DNA of 28,642 nt from a virus, in the IMG/VR virus record IMGVR_UViG_3300021371_000081, positions 1-28,642 of that record, one strand, 5' to 3'. Positions 13,781-23,899 of the stretch are shown here, in pieces; within the stretch, counting starts at the first letter, position 1, and the number at the start of each line of letters is the position of its first letter. The position numbers and the translations under genes were made by a program. The notes under the pieces were generated by a model that was given only the letters and a program-made list of their open reading frames with translations, did no database searches and was not told the origin of the DNA.

Positions 13781-16700
13781 ATGTCAGAGATACTCGACTT
13801 CCAAACGTGGACCGCAGAGAACCCTAATGTTACCGACATAGGAGAGCAAGTAAAGCAGCACGCTTTGCACTTAAAAGAAGGGTATCTTGCGTCCCCTGAT
13901 CTTTCTGAAGATGAGAAAATTAGAAATATCTTTGAGGTTAACCAAGGTTCTAATAGTTACTTAATGGAGCAAGGCTTTGACGAATCCTCTATTAGGGATC
14001 TTAACACTCCCAGCTCTTTCTCTTTTGATGAGGAACTTAACCGTATAAAGCAATCGGGGGTAGCTTTGGACGACGAGGACGCCGCTAAAGTAAGAGACTA
14101 CAATGCTTATAGGGAACAAATTGCGTTACCGGATACTTCTGAGACTTACATTAAAGATTTTGCTTACTTAGAGAATGAAGCTTCTGAAGCAGTAGTTTCG
14201 GATAAATACCAAGAGGCTATTGCGGAGAGTTATCTAGATAAAAACGTAGCTCCTTTCGCCCGCGTTAAAGTTGAAGCTCCTGATGGTGAATATGAGGAAA
14301 GATTGATCGGAGGTTCCGCAGCCGAAGGTTTGACTGCGTCAGAGGCTTATAAGAAATCTTTAGATGTTGGGGCAATCCGAAGAGAGGACCTTGAGCAGGT
14401 CATTGATCTTATGCAGTCTAATTCCGACGGCATACCCATATACAAAATTAATAACTATTATGAGGCTCAAGATGGTCTGGCGGTGGCTTCAGAAGAACCA
14501 GATAGCCTATACAACATGCACGTAAAGTCCCTCCTGAGTGACTTTGTTGAAAAGGGTTCTTTTGATGCAGAGGAAATAGACTCGACAATACGTTTTCTTA
14601 GAATGGAACATAAGGGTCTTTTTAACGGGATTCCTGACGAAGATTTAGCTAAATCCATTGAGGGGCAGCTTGGTTATGTTGCCATGCAGGGTGGTATGGT
14701 TGATTTCAACGAAGACAATTTATCAGAGAATATCCAGCAATATGGCTATGGGCAGTATGCTATACACCCTGATTTGTTAGATAGTGATAGTCTTTTTGAA
14801 CAATCAATTGAGGGGTTTGGTGATGAGAAAAAACAAATACTGACCCAGATTAGGGCAGGTAATCTGATCGATTATTTTGAGGTTGCAGACCAAGCACTAC
14901 AAGACACTTACCTAGCTACTGCATGGAGTGAGGCAAAGGCAAAAGGTATGGATGAACTGGACGAGGCTTTGGAAAAAGTTGACTCTGAGATAGAAGACCC
15001 TGAACTACGTGAGGAAAAGAAAAAGAAACTCATAGGCGAAAACAACGTAAGAATTCTAAAAGAATTTAAGGAAAATCAGGATTACAGCGGGTTTAAAAAC
15101 GTCCGAGATGAAATGAGTGGTAAGTTTGTAAGTAGCTTTGCGTCTACTTACAATGCGGCTGGGGTTGTAGCTGACGACCCTGAAGCTATCGCCGCTGTTT
15201 TAGAACACGCTAGAAAAGCTAGCAGCAGGCGCAAAGTTGCTAGACTTTTTGGTGAAGATTTTGAGTTTGGCTCTGAATTGTTGGGTATGGGTTCCGCTCT
15301 TGTGTCTGACGCTACCCAAGTTATAGGCACTTCTTTTGCTACCGCTGGAGTAGGTGCTATACCCGCCGTCGCTGGTAAATTATCTTTAAAAGCGGTAGTT
15401 AAAACGGCTGTCGGTAACCAGATTAGGAAATCCCTCTTAAAAAGTGCTGTTACTAAGGGAGCGACGATGAAAATCAGTAAGTCGATAGCGAAAGGCGGCA
15501 CCCTTACGTCGATGTTCAAGGACACTGCGGCCAGCTTGGCGTCTAGTGGTTTTGTTAGGCAACCTGCCATGTTGTTGCAGACAGGTATTCAAAGCGGGGT
15601 TAATACTTACGCGGCTATTTACGACGTTTTAAAAGACGACAAAGAGTTATCTGATGAACAGAAAAGAGACGCCGCTATTTACGGAGGAGGGGCTGCGGGT
15701 CTATTAAGTATGGGACTTGTGGGGTCTTTCAATTTAGGTGGTATGGCGGGTGTTGAAATGGCCCTTATCCAGAAAGCTTCAGGAAAAGAAGTTAAAAAGA
15801 TTCTAGAGAAAATGAGCGGGGTTAAGGTAGCCTTCTCTAATAAAGAAGCTGCTTACAGGGACGCGTTTGAAAAAGTCCTCAAAGACGGTTATAAAAAATT
15901 CTATGGCGGGATGTTAGGTGGGGTAGGCGGGATGCTCAAGAGCGGTGGGTCTGAAGCACTTGAAGAAGGTGCTGATGAATATTTTAACACAATAATACAA
16001 GCCGTTGCGACTAACGAAGACCTTAGCTTTATGGAGGTCGCTTCTTCCGCAGGGATGGGAGGCTTGTATGGACTAGCTTTAGGAGCAGGAGGACCTGCGG
16101 CACAGTCCGCTATTAGCTCGGCTACTGATTTTGTCACAGGCAACCGCCTCATGAGGACACAGCTGGTTGAACAGCAGGTATTTCAAAAAGTCGGTAAGAG
16201 GGCTAAAAAAGATTTAGATAATACAGGTTCCGCCAAAGCCGCGAAAGAGTTTGAAAAGATTTTTAACAGAGCGAGAACTACGAAAAGAGAGAAACCAGCC
16301 GCTCAAACACCAGCCGCTCAAACACCAGCCGCTCAAACACCAGCCGTTGAGCCAGTTAGTTTCCCACAAACGGTTACTTTAGGGGGAAGCACGATAAAGC
16401 TCCGAGAAACCAGCACAGCAGACGGGGTAGAGCAAGGTGCCGCCTTGCGTTTGGAATTAGATCCAGAAACAGATACTGATACTTTATCCAATATTATCGG
16501 AGAAAGTTTACCACAGAACGGTAAATATAAAGACGCCAAAGTATCCGCCGTTAAAACCGATGGGGGTGGTGTTGAAGTTACTATTACAAAAGCTCCTCTT
16601 CTTAATGACGAAGGGAATCCTATTGTTGATGAGGCAGGGAATGTTATTTCGGAAGGGACTGAAAAGCTTACTTTTCAGCCAAATTCAGATGGGACTTCTT

Positions 16701-19700
16701 TAATACCAGACCAAGACGCTCTCATTGCCCTTGGTAGTGTTCTAGATCGGGCTAAAATCAAGGAGGGTAGTGGCCCCCTTAGCCGCCGTTCGATTGAACC
16801 TGAAGAAAAAGACCTAAATCAACTTGAGCTTCCTTTTACAGAAGCTGCTAGGATTGTTCAACAAGAGATTAGGTATGAGAAAGCTGAGAAGATACTCGAA
16901 GGGGATGCTGAAGCAACCGCTAGGATTAAAGAGTTTGTTGATCAGGGTTTTAGTCATGCGGAAGCTAAGGACATTATTATCCAAGAACTGTTGTCTGACT
17001 CTGAAGTTGATACAGAAACACCGTTTACTAAGTTAGATTTAGGTGACGAGTTTGATGATTTAGATCCTGATGAGGCTACTGATCCCACTAGAGATCCCGA
17101 CATAAATAATCTTATGTCTAAAAAACAAAAAAGAGTGGAGGAAGCTATAGAGGACCTCTCTCAGTTTGGTTATCCTGTGAAGCCTAAGTCATATCAGTAT
17201 GGCTTGGGAGCGGTGTCAAATGCGGAGATTAGTAAAATCAAAAAGGCTGTAGAAGAAAAAATCAAAGGTTACCAAAGTGACCCCAAGTCTCAGCACTACA
17301 TCCCCAATAAATCTGAACTAGCTAGTTATTACGATTACGTTCAAGAAGATTCGATTGTAGAAAATAAATCTTTGAATGGGGCTATGTCTTCTCCTGATCA
17401 CGGTTTTTTGTTTAACAACGACCCTCTTGCGACCAAGGCAGCTATAGACTCAGGTCATATCGTCACTATACCGGATTCTTATAGCGGACCTATAAATACT
17501 GACGTTTTCGTGATAGTAGATGGAGAGGTGCTTGACGTAATGAAGCCTAGCATCGAAGACCGGAGTCCCGTATCCGCTCTTAAAGATACTTCTAGTTCCA
17601 CGCTACATGATACGAAAGCTTCTGAGAATGTAATTGAGCTGGGCGGGATCATGGGGTCTAAATCTTCTCCCCTTAAGCTTAAGTTTAAACAAGCGGGGTT
17701 TTACTCAAAGAAAGCCCTGACTAAAATAAAAGGGTTAGTTAGTAAGAAGAAGAACAGCGAATCAAAAGCAGAGTTTCAAGAACGGTTAGCCTCAGAATTG
17801 GAGTCTCTAGCTCAATTAGACCAACAAGGTAGTTTCGACGACATTTTTGTTTTGGATGGAGAGCTTACTCTTTCTGAGGCGCTTCAAAAATTAAATAGTT
17901 GGGCATCTGAAAATATTAGATCCATTACGGGAGGGAGCCAAGAAGGCGGTTCTGTTGGTGTTAATGGTGTATCAGGTAAGATATTTAGTATAGCGTCTAA
18001 TATTAACCGACTTGGACTCAAAAATCCTGCGGTTGTCTCTGAACTTCAGGAAACTGCGTTTACACAGTTACTTACTGAATTGCGGTTAGGGCTGCAAGTA
18101 GAGTATTTACGCTCTCGCGTTTCTGAGATTAGTAGCGAGAAGAACTTAGACTCTGACGCAGCCTTAGATGATTTTGTGCAAAGTGAGGAGTTCATCGCTT
18201 TCTTTGACATGAAAGACGTCGATAATTTCTTAGAGAAGAAAGAAAACCAAGACATCAATCTCGGAAGGTCTAAATCTTGGGAGTCTAATTTAAACCTCTT
18301 GAACGGGACCCCGCTCCAGAAAATTTCAGCTTTTTTATACGCCACTACTTCTGGGCAAGGGGGGCTACTTAACAAAAAAACATTTAACGACAGTTTCTTA
18401 TCCACTACTCGCTCTAAAAATAAAAATGGTAAGTGGTCTTTAAATGACGGGTGGGAGGCAACGGTGGCTAAACAAACTATAAAAGGTCTCATGGGGCATG
18501 AGAATTTTAGGAGAAAGAACGGACCTTTCCCCAACTTCTTTTCTTACTCTCAGAGAGTCGGTGGGCGAATCCGAAACAAAGCTAGGTTACTTAAGATTAA
18601 AGACTCTAGACAATCAGAATTAGCGCCTGAAGAAAGTATGGCGAATCTAGCTGCCCCATCACCTGCTCCACAAAGCACTGCGGATAGCGAAAACATTTCT
18701 TATGACGCCTTTATCTCTAGAGCTAATCAAAATATACCTACTTTTGTTGAGCAGCTTACTTCCTCTATGTCGAGTAAGGTAAGAGTATTTGCTAACCGTA
18801 TTCTCAGCAACAAAATCGATAACGATAGCCAATACGCTCAGGAACTCTTAGTGCCTGAAGCGGACTTCTTGGGTTTAAGTAAAGCAGAGAAAGATTTCCT
18901 TGTCCTTGTAGGTTATGATACTGGAGAAGCCATTACACCAGACCTAAAAAGAGCGAGATCAGTTTACGAGAATCTGTATGTAACTAGAAACAACGCTCCG
19001 AACTTAATCACCGACGCAGACGCTAAACAGCGGATCGAAGAAAACATAGCGGATATCTACAGGCTCGCTTTAGAGAGCGGGGAACCAGAATCTGTCTTAG
19101 CGGCTCTTAAAATTATCGAGAAGTCTGGAGTTGATGATTCCCACAAACTCGTTGCTGAGTTGTTGTTGAGAGACCCTGAATTTGTTCGCTCAGTTAACTT
19201 TGAAATTGTAGATGACATCCAAGATTCCGCAGGTTCATTCTTACAAGATGAGAAAGGGAGGGGGACAGTCAGGATCAATATTTCTTCTACCTACGGTAAA
19301 GGGGTAGAGTCAATTTTATTGCATGAATACCTCCACGCTTTCACAAAGAAACTTCTTTCTACTGATCGGTCATTGTTGACTGTCGAGCAGCGTAGGTCGC
19401 TCGACAAACTTGAGGCACTTAGGCAGTTGATGATCAAAGAACACGCCAAGAATCCTAAGAAGTTTGACTCGCAACAGGATCAAACAGCTTTTGAAGCTGG
19501 CTTGGCTAACATCGATGAGTTTATTTCTTCAATATTCACTTCCCCTCGTTTCCAACAAGGTGTCAGGGACCTCCCTCAAAAGGGTTTATTGCGAAGAATT
19601 ATAAATAGCATCAAACAATTATTTGGTATCGAACCTAAGACTAATTTAGATACCGCCTTCGATGATTTAGTTGATTTCCTTAACATGGATGTAGTCCCTG

Positions 19701-22700
19701 ATCTTGCTGGTAGGTATTTAGTTGAGCGGCGGATAATGCAAGAGCTTCAGATCCTCAAAGCTGAAGAAGTTATTGAGAAGAGTAAGGCAGAAACTAACGA
19801 CAACGCACGTAAGAATTTCGAGAGGAAAAAATATGACTCTCTTGAAAACTTAAGTTCGGATGATGATGTAACAGAGGATCAGTTAGCTGATATAAATAAA
19901 ATGATTCAAGAGGTAGCGGCGCATACTATGCCCGCATCCGCAGCTCCTGTTGTTATATTAAACAACGAGCAATCCGAAGCTGAGTTTAAGTATGCCCCTA
20001 ATGAGTTGTTTAAGACGGTCCAAACTCCTAATGAAGACGGTGGGAGTAATTTAGTTATCCTTGTGAATGGTAAAAACTCTGGTCAGATCTTGGCTAGGTA
20101 TGGGGATATCGCAAGGAACTCTATTCACCTCAAAATGATTCTTGAGGCGGAACTAAATAGTATTTTCGTTAAGTCAGTCCAGTCAATCGAGTTGACCGAC
20201 CAAGAAATTGATTCAGCGATTGCCGAAACGAGCGACGGGTCCTTCAGAAACTTTGCTAAAAAATATATCCAAGACCCCACTGAACTTGAGAATGTGCTAA
20301 AAGCAATTGACGCGGGGGACGTTGACCTTAAAAGAAACCTCGTCCGTGATATGTTTGCGGACCATTATGAGAGAGCAACTAGAGGCTATACTTCCTACGA
20401 AGACGCTTCTTTTTACCTGACTCAACCTAACACGGCTCGTGTCTTGATGAGGTTCTTCGCTGGTAGTCTGAAGAAACTTTCCTTACGAGCTAAACTCCGC
20501 AAGAATAACCCGAAACTTTCCCGAAAGATAAACGAAATCTCGGATGAGATTAGTTATATCAAGAGTGGTGGTCGGTTTGATTACGCTATTAAACAGTTCG
20601 ACATTGAAGTTCCCGACGAATCTCTCGTAAGTTTCGCTAACCAAATCAGCCTTACTCTCAATGAAATAACTGAGGACACAACTTACGAAGAGATCGTAGC
20701 CAAGCTACCGATGTTCAAGGGGTATAAGATTGCTCTGGGCGCTTTCGCAGGCGGTAAGTATACCAGTCGCACGGGCATTAAAAGAATCTTCCAAGGTAAC
20801 CTTGACCCAAGAATACTGGAACTTAAAAAACAAGCTGATGCGGTGCAGCGGGCTGTTGAAAAATCAACTGAGACAATCGCTAATAAGATTACAAGCTACC
20901 TTAAAAAGAATACAGTTGAAGACACTATTTTAGGGGATTACTTAGGACGACCTGATGATATTGAGATTAGTGAAGAAGTAGAGACTCAGATCGAGAACGA
21001 ATATCGGGTTCGTATAAGGGATTATAAGAATAGCGGTAAGAAGATTACTTCCGAACAAGAAGCTTCTCTCTACAAACTGCACGTTCTGGATAGGAAGGCA
21101 GCGGAAAAGAATACTCTCCTCGGTTTATCGAAAGCGAAAAGAGAGGCTGCTGCTAGCGTCCTAGCCGCTAGCCACCCTGAGCTGCATGAGAATCTTGGGA
21201 AACTCAGGTTTGTCTTAGACTCTATGTCTAAGATTATGAAAGATGAGTTCGGTATTAGTGGCGATCTTGGAGCTGTGATTGACAGTAGGCTAGGCGTTTA
21301 TGTTACCAGAACTTATCGCGCTTTCACTGATGAAGCCTACATGGACAATGTGAGGCGTATCATGCGGGGAGATTTCACTAATATCGACCAAGTGATGGTT
21401 GAGAATTATGAGAATGCTTTAGAGCAATTCAAAGAATTCTACATCGAGTCTGAGGTAAGAAAACGCGAGGCTGGTGTTTCCGCACAAGAAGCCCGAAAGA
21501 GAGTAGAGGATATCTACAATACTGACCCCGCCATAGCTATTCAAATTAAAGAAGCGATGAGGGATTACGTTGAGTCTCTTGATGCGGACAAACAATTCGG
21601 TAGTTCTAAGGGAGGTCTTAAGGACGGAAGCATTGCTAAATCAATTATTGATAACCTAAAAAGGCGTAAAAGAGTTCCTCCAGCCATCCGTAAGTTTTTA
21701 GGGCAGCACGCTGATTCAGAGGTAGTTAACAACGTAATCCGATCTGTGTCTATTTTAAGTCGGTCTCTCAGTAGGGAGTCAATGATATCTAATATGATTG
21801 CTCTCGGGCAAGCCGAAGGTAATAATTTCGTTTACTCTACCGATGATTTAGACCGAATGGGTCCAGAGGCCACGTTAAAGTTGAATATCGTCAACATGAG
21901 GACGGGGGAAGCTTATCGTTACAACCAAGAACCAGAAGGTTTAAGTGAGGAGGATGCTGAATTCAATAAGGGGTTCCATCATTACATTGATGCTGAAGCT
22001 TTTAAACAGATCCAATCCTATGTTCAGAAACAAGATAAGATAAACGCACAAGAGTCTGAGTTAGGTAACTGGATTGTGGGGGGTGTTCAACTCGCCCAAG
22101 GGGCCACACTAACAGCTAAGACATTATTCGGTATCGGTTTCTATACGCGTAACGTGATTGGTAACTTAGGTTTCTTCGGGCCGATGCAGGGCCTAAACCC
22201 CCTGACCCTTACTGAGCATATTAACCAAGTAGGTAAGGTCCTAAACCCACTAAACTCTAATGAGAGTCTCAGGTCTATCGACGCATATCAGGGTAGGTTA
22301 CTTAGCCTGAACGTAATTCAGGGGGATATCACCAGTCAGCTTTTATCGGACTTAGTTAACGGAAACACTAATATAGACGTCCTAAGAGAAAGACTACAGA
22401 AAGAATCAGAGAAACTCCTAAGTGCGAAAGTCAAACTGAAGGCTATGAATGCTTCTGCCGCAGTTAGAAAGAAAACTTTAGATCCTGTTGTTAACCGGAT
22501 GATGCTTCTTTCTCAGGCAGTAGATGACTTCTATAAGATTGGTTACTATGAGTTTGAGCTTTCTGTTTTGAAGAGAGCCAGACACAGCGATTTAAAGAGC
22601 GGTAATGACACAGGTTATAAAAACCTTACGGATGAAGACCTTGAAGTTATAGCGTCTAAAACCGTTCGGGACACTTCTCAATCTTATGTAGATTCTTATG

Positions 22701-23833
22701 AGGCTATAAAAGACCTTTCTTCAAGGTATGGTTTTGTCTTTGCGTCCTTCTTAAGGTTTAAGACAGACACTGTCCGGATCTTTTTAGCGACTCCCTCCGT
22801 GATAAAAAAAGAAATAAGTAGCAGCAACCCAGTCATCAAAAAGAGGGGTTTCCGCAGGCTTGTTGGATACTCCGCAATCGTAGGTGGGGTAAGTATACTG
22901 GGAGCGCAAATCATGCGGGCTATTTTCGGTGTTTCTGAAGAAGAAGATGAGTTGAACAGGAAAGGCTTACCTGAATACCGACAAAACTCTACCATTTGGT
23001 ATTTCAATTGGTTCGGTGAGCAGGTCCAGTGGGACATGACTTTCCTTAACCCGATGTCACCTGTTACGAATTCCCTTGAGAGGTTGTCAAAATACGCTCA
23101 AAAAGGTCAGTTCTTAAAAGGGATTACTGAAGCCTCTGGTATGTTCCTTAACGAGTTTATTGAGTCACCTATTCTTGGCCAAGCTTGGCGGGAGTCCCAA
23201 GAGAATATTGATTCTGTTACTAAGCAGAAGATTTATAATGACTTTGATGAACCTGAAGTAATCTTTGCTAAGAGGGCTTCTTATATCCTCAAGAATGCAT
23301 TTGAGCCACGGGCGCTCAACTTTGCCCGAAAAGTTATTCAGACTACTAAAGGCGAGTCGCCTTCGATGTCCGCAGAGGATAAGTTGGGTCAGCTTGTGAT
23401 GAATGAAATTTCTCCTGTGAGAAACTTGAATGTGGACCACACTAATGCTTTCTACAGTGCTATGCGAGAGACTCGCGATGATTTGAATGCTTCTAGGTCT
23501 ACTACTGACAAGTTAGCTTCTAATCAGTTTCTGTCGGATGATGATGTAGAAGAGATCGCTAATACTTTCTATTCGGATGACCTCAAGATCATGAAACGCG
23601 CTCGCGGTTGGTATAAAACTTCCCCACTTCCTAAAAAAGAAAAAGATTTAATTATTAAATCTTTGAGGTTAAACTCAGATGTTGCAAAAGCCATACGCGG
23701 ATCTGATTTTAAGACTAGATCTTTAAGCTCTCCGATTTTGGACAGGCTGAAAAAAGACGAGGTTCTACGTAAGCGAGGCAAGGATGTTCAGAGCATTCAC
23801 AAAGAGAAACCTAGAGTTAATCCTTTGGATTAA
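13781..23833 (+). CDS. Giant multidomain virion protein with HExxH metallopeptidase and membrane-active segments
   Basis: 3350 residues in one unbroken frame. In order: an acidic helical region (1-470); Gly/Ala-rich hydrophobic segments at about 500-546, 630-663 and 707-785, including GGMLGGVGG and EALEEGADEYF, of a type common in giant phage ejection proteins; a TPAAQ repeat linker at about 839-857; acidic and helical regions; and a basic stretch at about 1555-1625. A zinc-metallopeptidase motif follows, ILLHEYLHAFT, with H1848, E1849 and H1852, and a possible third ligand E1913 in NIDEFISSIF. Near the end are NWIVGGVQLAQGATLTAKTL (about 2762-2781), FASFLRFKTDTVR and a membrane helix at about 3027-3051. 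I infer that it is packaged in the capsid and ejected to open a path for DNA through the envelope. No T7/N4-type RNA polymerase motifs were found. Confidence 0.93.
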   Translation: MSEILDFQTWTAENPNVTDIGEQVKQHALHLKEGYLASPDLSEDEKIRNIFEVNQGSNSYLMEQGFDESSIRDLNTPSSFSFDEELNRIKQSGVALDDEDAAKVRDYNAYREQIALPDTSETYIKDFAYLENEASEAVVSDKYQEAIAESYLDKNVAPFARVKVEAPDGEYEERLIGGSAAEGLTASEAYKKSLDVGAIRREDLEQVIDLMQSNSDGIPIYKINNYYEAQDGLAVASEEPDSLYNMHVKSLLSDFVEKGSFDAEEIDSTIRFLRMEHKGLFNGIPDEDLAKSIEGQLGYVAMQGGMVDFNEDNLSENIQQYGYGQYAIHPDLLDSDSLFEQSIEGFGDEKKQILTQIRAGNLIDYFEVADQALQDTYLATAWSEAKAKGMDELDEALEKVDSEIEDPELREEKKKKLIGENNVRILKEFKENQDYSGFKNVRDEMSGKFVSSFASTYNAAGVVADDPEAIAAVLEHARKASSRRKVARLFGEDFEFGSELLGMGSALVSDATQVIGTSFATAGVGAIPAVAGKLSLKAVVKTAVGNQIRKSLLKSAVTKGATMKISKSIAKGGTLTSMFKDTAASLASSGFVRQPAMLLQTGIQSGVNTYAAIYDVLKDDKELSDEQKRDAAIYGGGAAGLLSMGLVGSFNLGGMAGVEMALIQKASGKEVKKILEKMSGVKVAFSNKEAAYRDAFEKVLKDGYKKFYGGMLGGVGGMLKSGGSEALEEGADEYFNTIIQAVATNEDLSFMEVASSAGMGGLYGLALGAGGPAAQSAISSATDFVTGNRLMRTQLVEQQVFQKVGKRAKKDLDNTGSAKAAKEFEKIFNRARTTKREKPAAQTPAAQTPAAQTPAVEPVSFPQTVTLGGSTIKLRETSTADGVEQGAALRLELDPETDTDTLSNIIGESLPQNGKYKDAKVSAVKTDGGGVEVTITKAPLLNDEGNPIVDEAGNVISEGTEKLTFQPNSDGTSLIPDQDALIALGSVLDRAKIKEGSGPLSRRSIEPEEKDLNQLELPFTEAARIVQQEIRYEKAEKILEGDAEATARIKEFVDQGFSHAEAKDIIIQELLSDSEVDTETPFTKLDLGDEFDDLDPDEATDPTRDPDINNLMSKKQKRVEEAIEDLSQFGYPVKPKSYQYGLGAVSNAEISKIKKAVEEKIKGYQSDPKSQHYIPNKSELASYYDYVQEDSIVENKSLNGAMSSPDHGFLFNNDPLATKAAIDSGHIVTIPDSYSGPINTDVFVIVDGEVLDVMKPSIEDRSPVSALKDTSSSTLHDTKASENVIELGGIMGSKSSPLKLKFKQAGFYSKKALTKIKGLVSKKKNSESKAEFQERLASELESLAQLDQQGSFDDIFVLDGELTLSEALQKLNSWASENIRSITGGSQEGGSVGVNGVSGKIFSIASNINRLGLKNPAVVSELQETAFTQLLTELRLGLQVEYLRSRVSEISSEKNLDSDAALDDFVQSEEFIAFFDMKDVDNFLEKKENQDINLGRSKSWESNLNLLNGTPLQKISAFLYATTSGQGGLLNKKTFNDSFLSTTRSKNKNGKWSLNDGWEATVAKQTIKGLMGHENFRRKNGPFPNFFSYSQRVGGRIRNKARLLKIKDSRQSELAPEESMANLAAPSPAPQSTADSENISYDAFISRANQNIPTFVEQLTSSMSSKVRVFANRILSNKIDNDSQYAQELLVPEADFLGLSKAEKDFLVLVGYDTGEAITPDLKRARSVYENLYVTRNNAPNLITDADAKQRIEENIADIYRLALESGEPESVLAALKIIEKSGVDDSHKLVAELLLRDPEFVRSVNFEIVDDIQDSAGSFLQDEKGRGTVRINISSTYGKGVESILLHEYLHAFTKKLLSTDRSLLTVEQRRSLDKLEALRQLMIKEHAKNPKKFDSQQDQTAFEAGLANIDEFISSIFTSPRFQQGVRDLPQKGLLRRIINSIKQLFGIEPKTNLDTAFDDLVDFLNMDVVPDLAGRYLVERRIMQELQILKAEEVIEKSKAETNDNARKNFERKKYDSLENLSSDDDVTEDQLADINKMIQEVAAHTMPASAAPVVILNNEQSEAEFKYAPNELFKTVQTPNEDGGSNLVILVNGKNSGQILARYGDIARNSIHLKMILEAELNSIFVKSVQSIELTDQEIDSAIAETSDGSFRNFAKKYIQDPTELENVLKAIDAGDVDLKRNLVRDMFADHYERATRGYTSYEDASFYLTQPNTARVLMRFFAGSLKKLSLRAKLRKNNPKLSRKINEISDEISYIKSGGRFDYAIKQFDIEVPDESLVSFANQISLTLNEITEDTTYEEIVAKLPMFKGYKIALGAFAGGKYTSRTGIKRIFQGNLDPRILELKKQADAVQRAVEKSTETIANKITSYLKKNTVEDTILGDYLGRPDDIEISEEVETQIENEYRVRIRDYKNSGKKITSEQEASLYKLHVLDRKAAEKNTLLGLSKAKREAAASVLAASHPELHENLGKLRFVLDSMSKIMKDEFGISGDLGAVIDSRLGVYVTRTYRAFTDEAYMDNVRRIMRGDFTNIDQVMVENYENALEQFKEFYIESEVRKREAGVSAQEARKRVEDIYNTDPAIAIQIKEAMRDYVESLDADKQFGSSKGGLKDGSIAKSIIDNLKRRKRVPPAIRKFLGQHADSEVVNNVIRSVSILSRSLSRESMISNMIALGQAEGNNFVYSTDDLDRMGPEATLKLNIVNMRTGEAYRYNQEPEGLSEEDAEFNKGFHHYIDAEAFKQIQSYVQKQDKINAQESELGNWIVGGVQLAQGATLTAKTLFGIGFYTRNVIGNLGFFGPMQGLNPLTLTEHINQVGKVLNPLNSNESLRSIDAYQGRLLSLNVIQGDITSQLLSDLVNGNTNIDVLRERLQKESEKLLSAKVKLKAMNASAAVRKKTLDPVVNRMMLLSQAVDDFYKIGYYEFELSVLKRARHSDLKSGNDTGYKNLTDEDLEVIASKTVRDTSQSYVDSYEAIKDLSSRYGFVFASFLRFKTDTVRIFLATPSVIKKEISSSNPVIKKRGFRRLVGYSAIVGGVSILGAQIMRAIFGVSEEEDELNRKGLPEYRQNSTIWYFNWFGEQVQWDMTFLNPMSPVTNSLERLSKYAQKGQFLKGITEASGMFLNEFIESPILGQAWRESQENIDSVTKQKIYNDFDEPEVIFAKRASYILKNAFEPRALNFARKVIQTTKGESPSMSAEDKLGQLVMNEISPVRNLNVDHTNAFYSAMRETRDDLNASRSTTDKLASNQFLSDDDVEEIANTFYSDDLKIMKRARGWYKTSPLPKKEKDLIIKSLRLNSDVAKAIRGSDFKTRSLSSPILDRLKKDEVLRKRGKDVQSIHKEKPRVNPLD
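16295..16350 (+). repeat. 15-bp tandem repeat encoding PAAQT linker
   Basis: CCAGCCGCTCAAACA occurs three times in exact tandem (16295-16309, 16310-16324, 16325-16339), followed by a partial, diverged copy. It encodes a Pro-Ala-Ala-Gln-Thr repeat in the giant protein. Exact identity at DNA level suggests recent expansion. It marks a hinge between the membrane-active N-terminal part and the next domain. Confidence 0.9.
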
Positions 23834-23880
23834 ATAAAAACACCCGCTACCATAAAAAACACAAAATGGCAGCGGGTGTT
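23831..23880 (-). terminator. Intrinsic terminator of the right-hand minus-strand operon
   Basis: On the minus strand a 10-bp stem (23880-23871 with 23848-23839), one mismatch, then four more pairs (23869-23866 with 23853-23850) and a 12-nt loop are followed by TTTTTATTTA. The T-tract overlaps the giant gene's TAA, so leftward transcription stops just before running antisense into that gene. There is no T-tract on the plus strand. Confidence 0.85.
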
Positions 23881-23899
23881 GGGTGTGGACTATTGCCCA

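Noticed and set aside
13781-23833. N4-like or crAss-like virion RNA polymerase
   Set aside because: An acidic DLDPD occurs near residue 1090, but there are no surrounding catalytic motifs, and no T7-type motif A, B or C was found by eye. Not excluded for very divergent enzymes.
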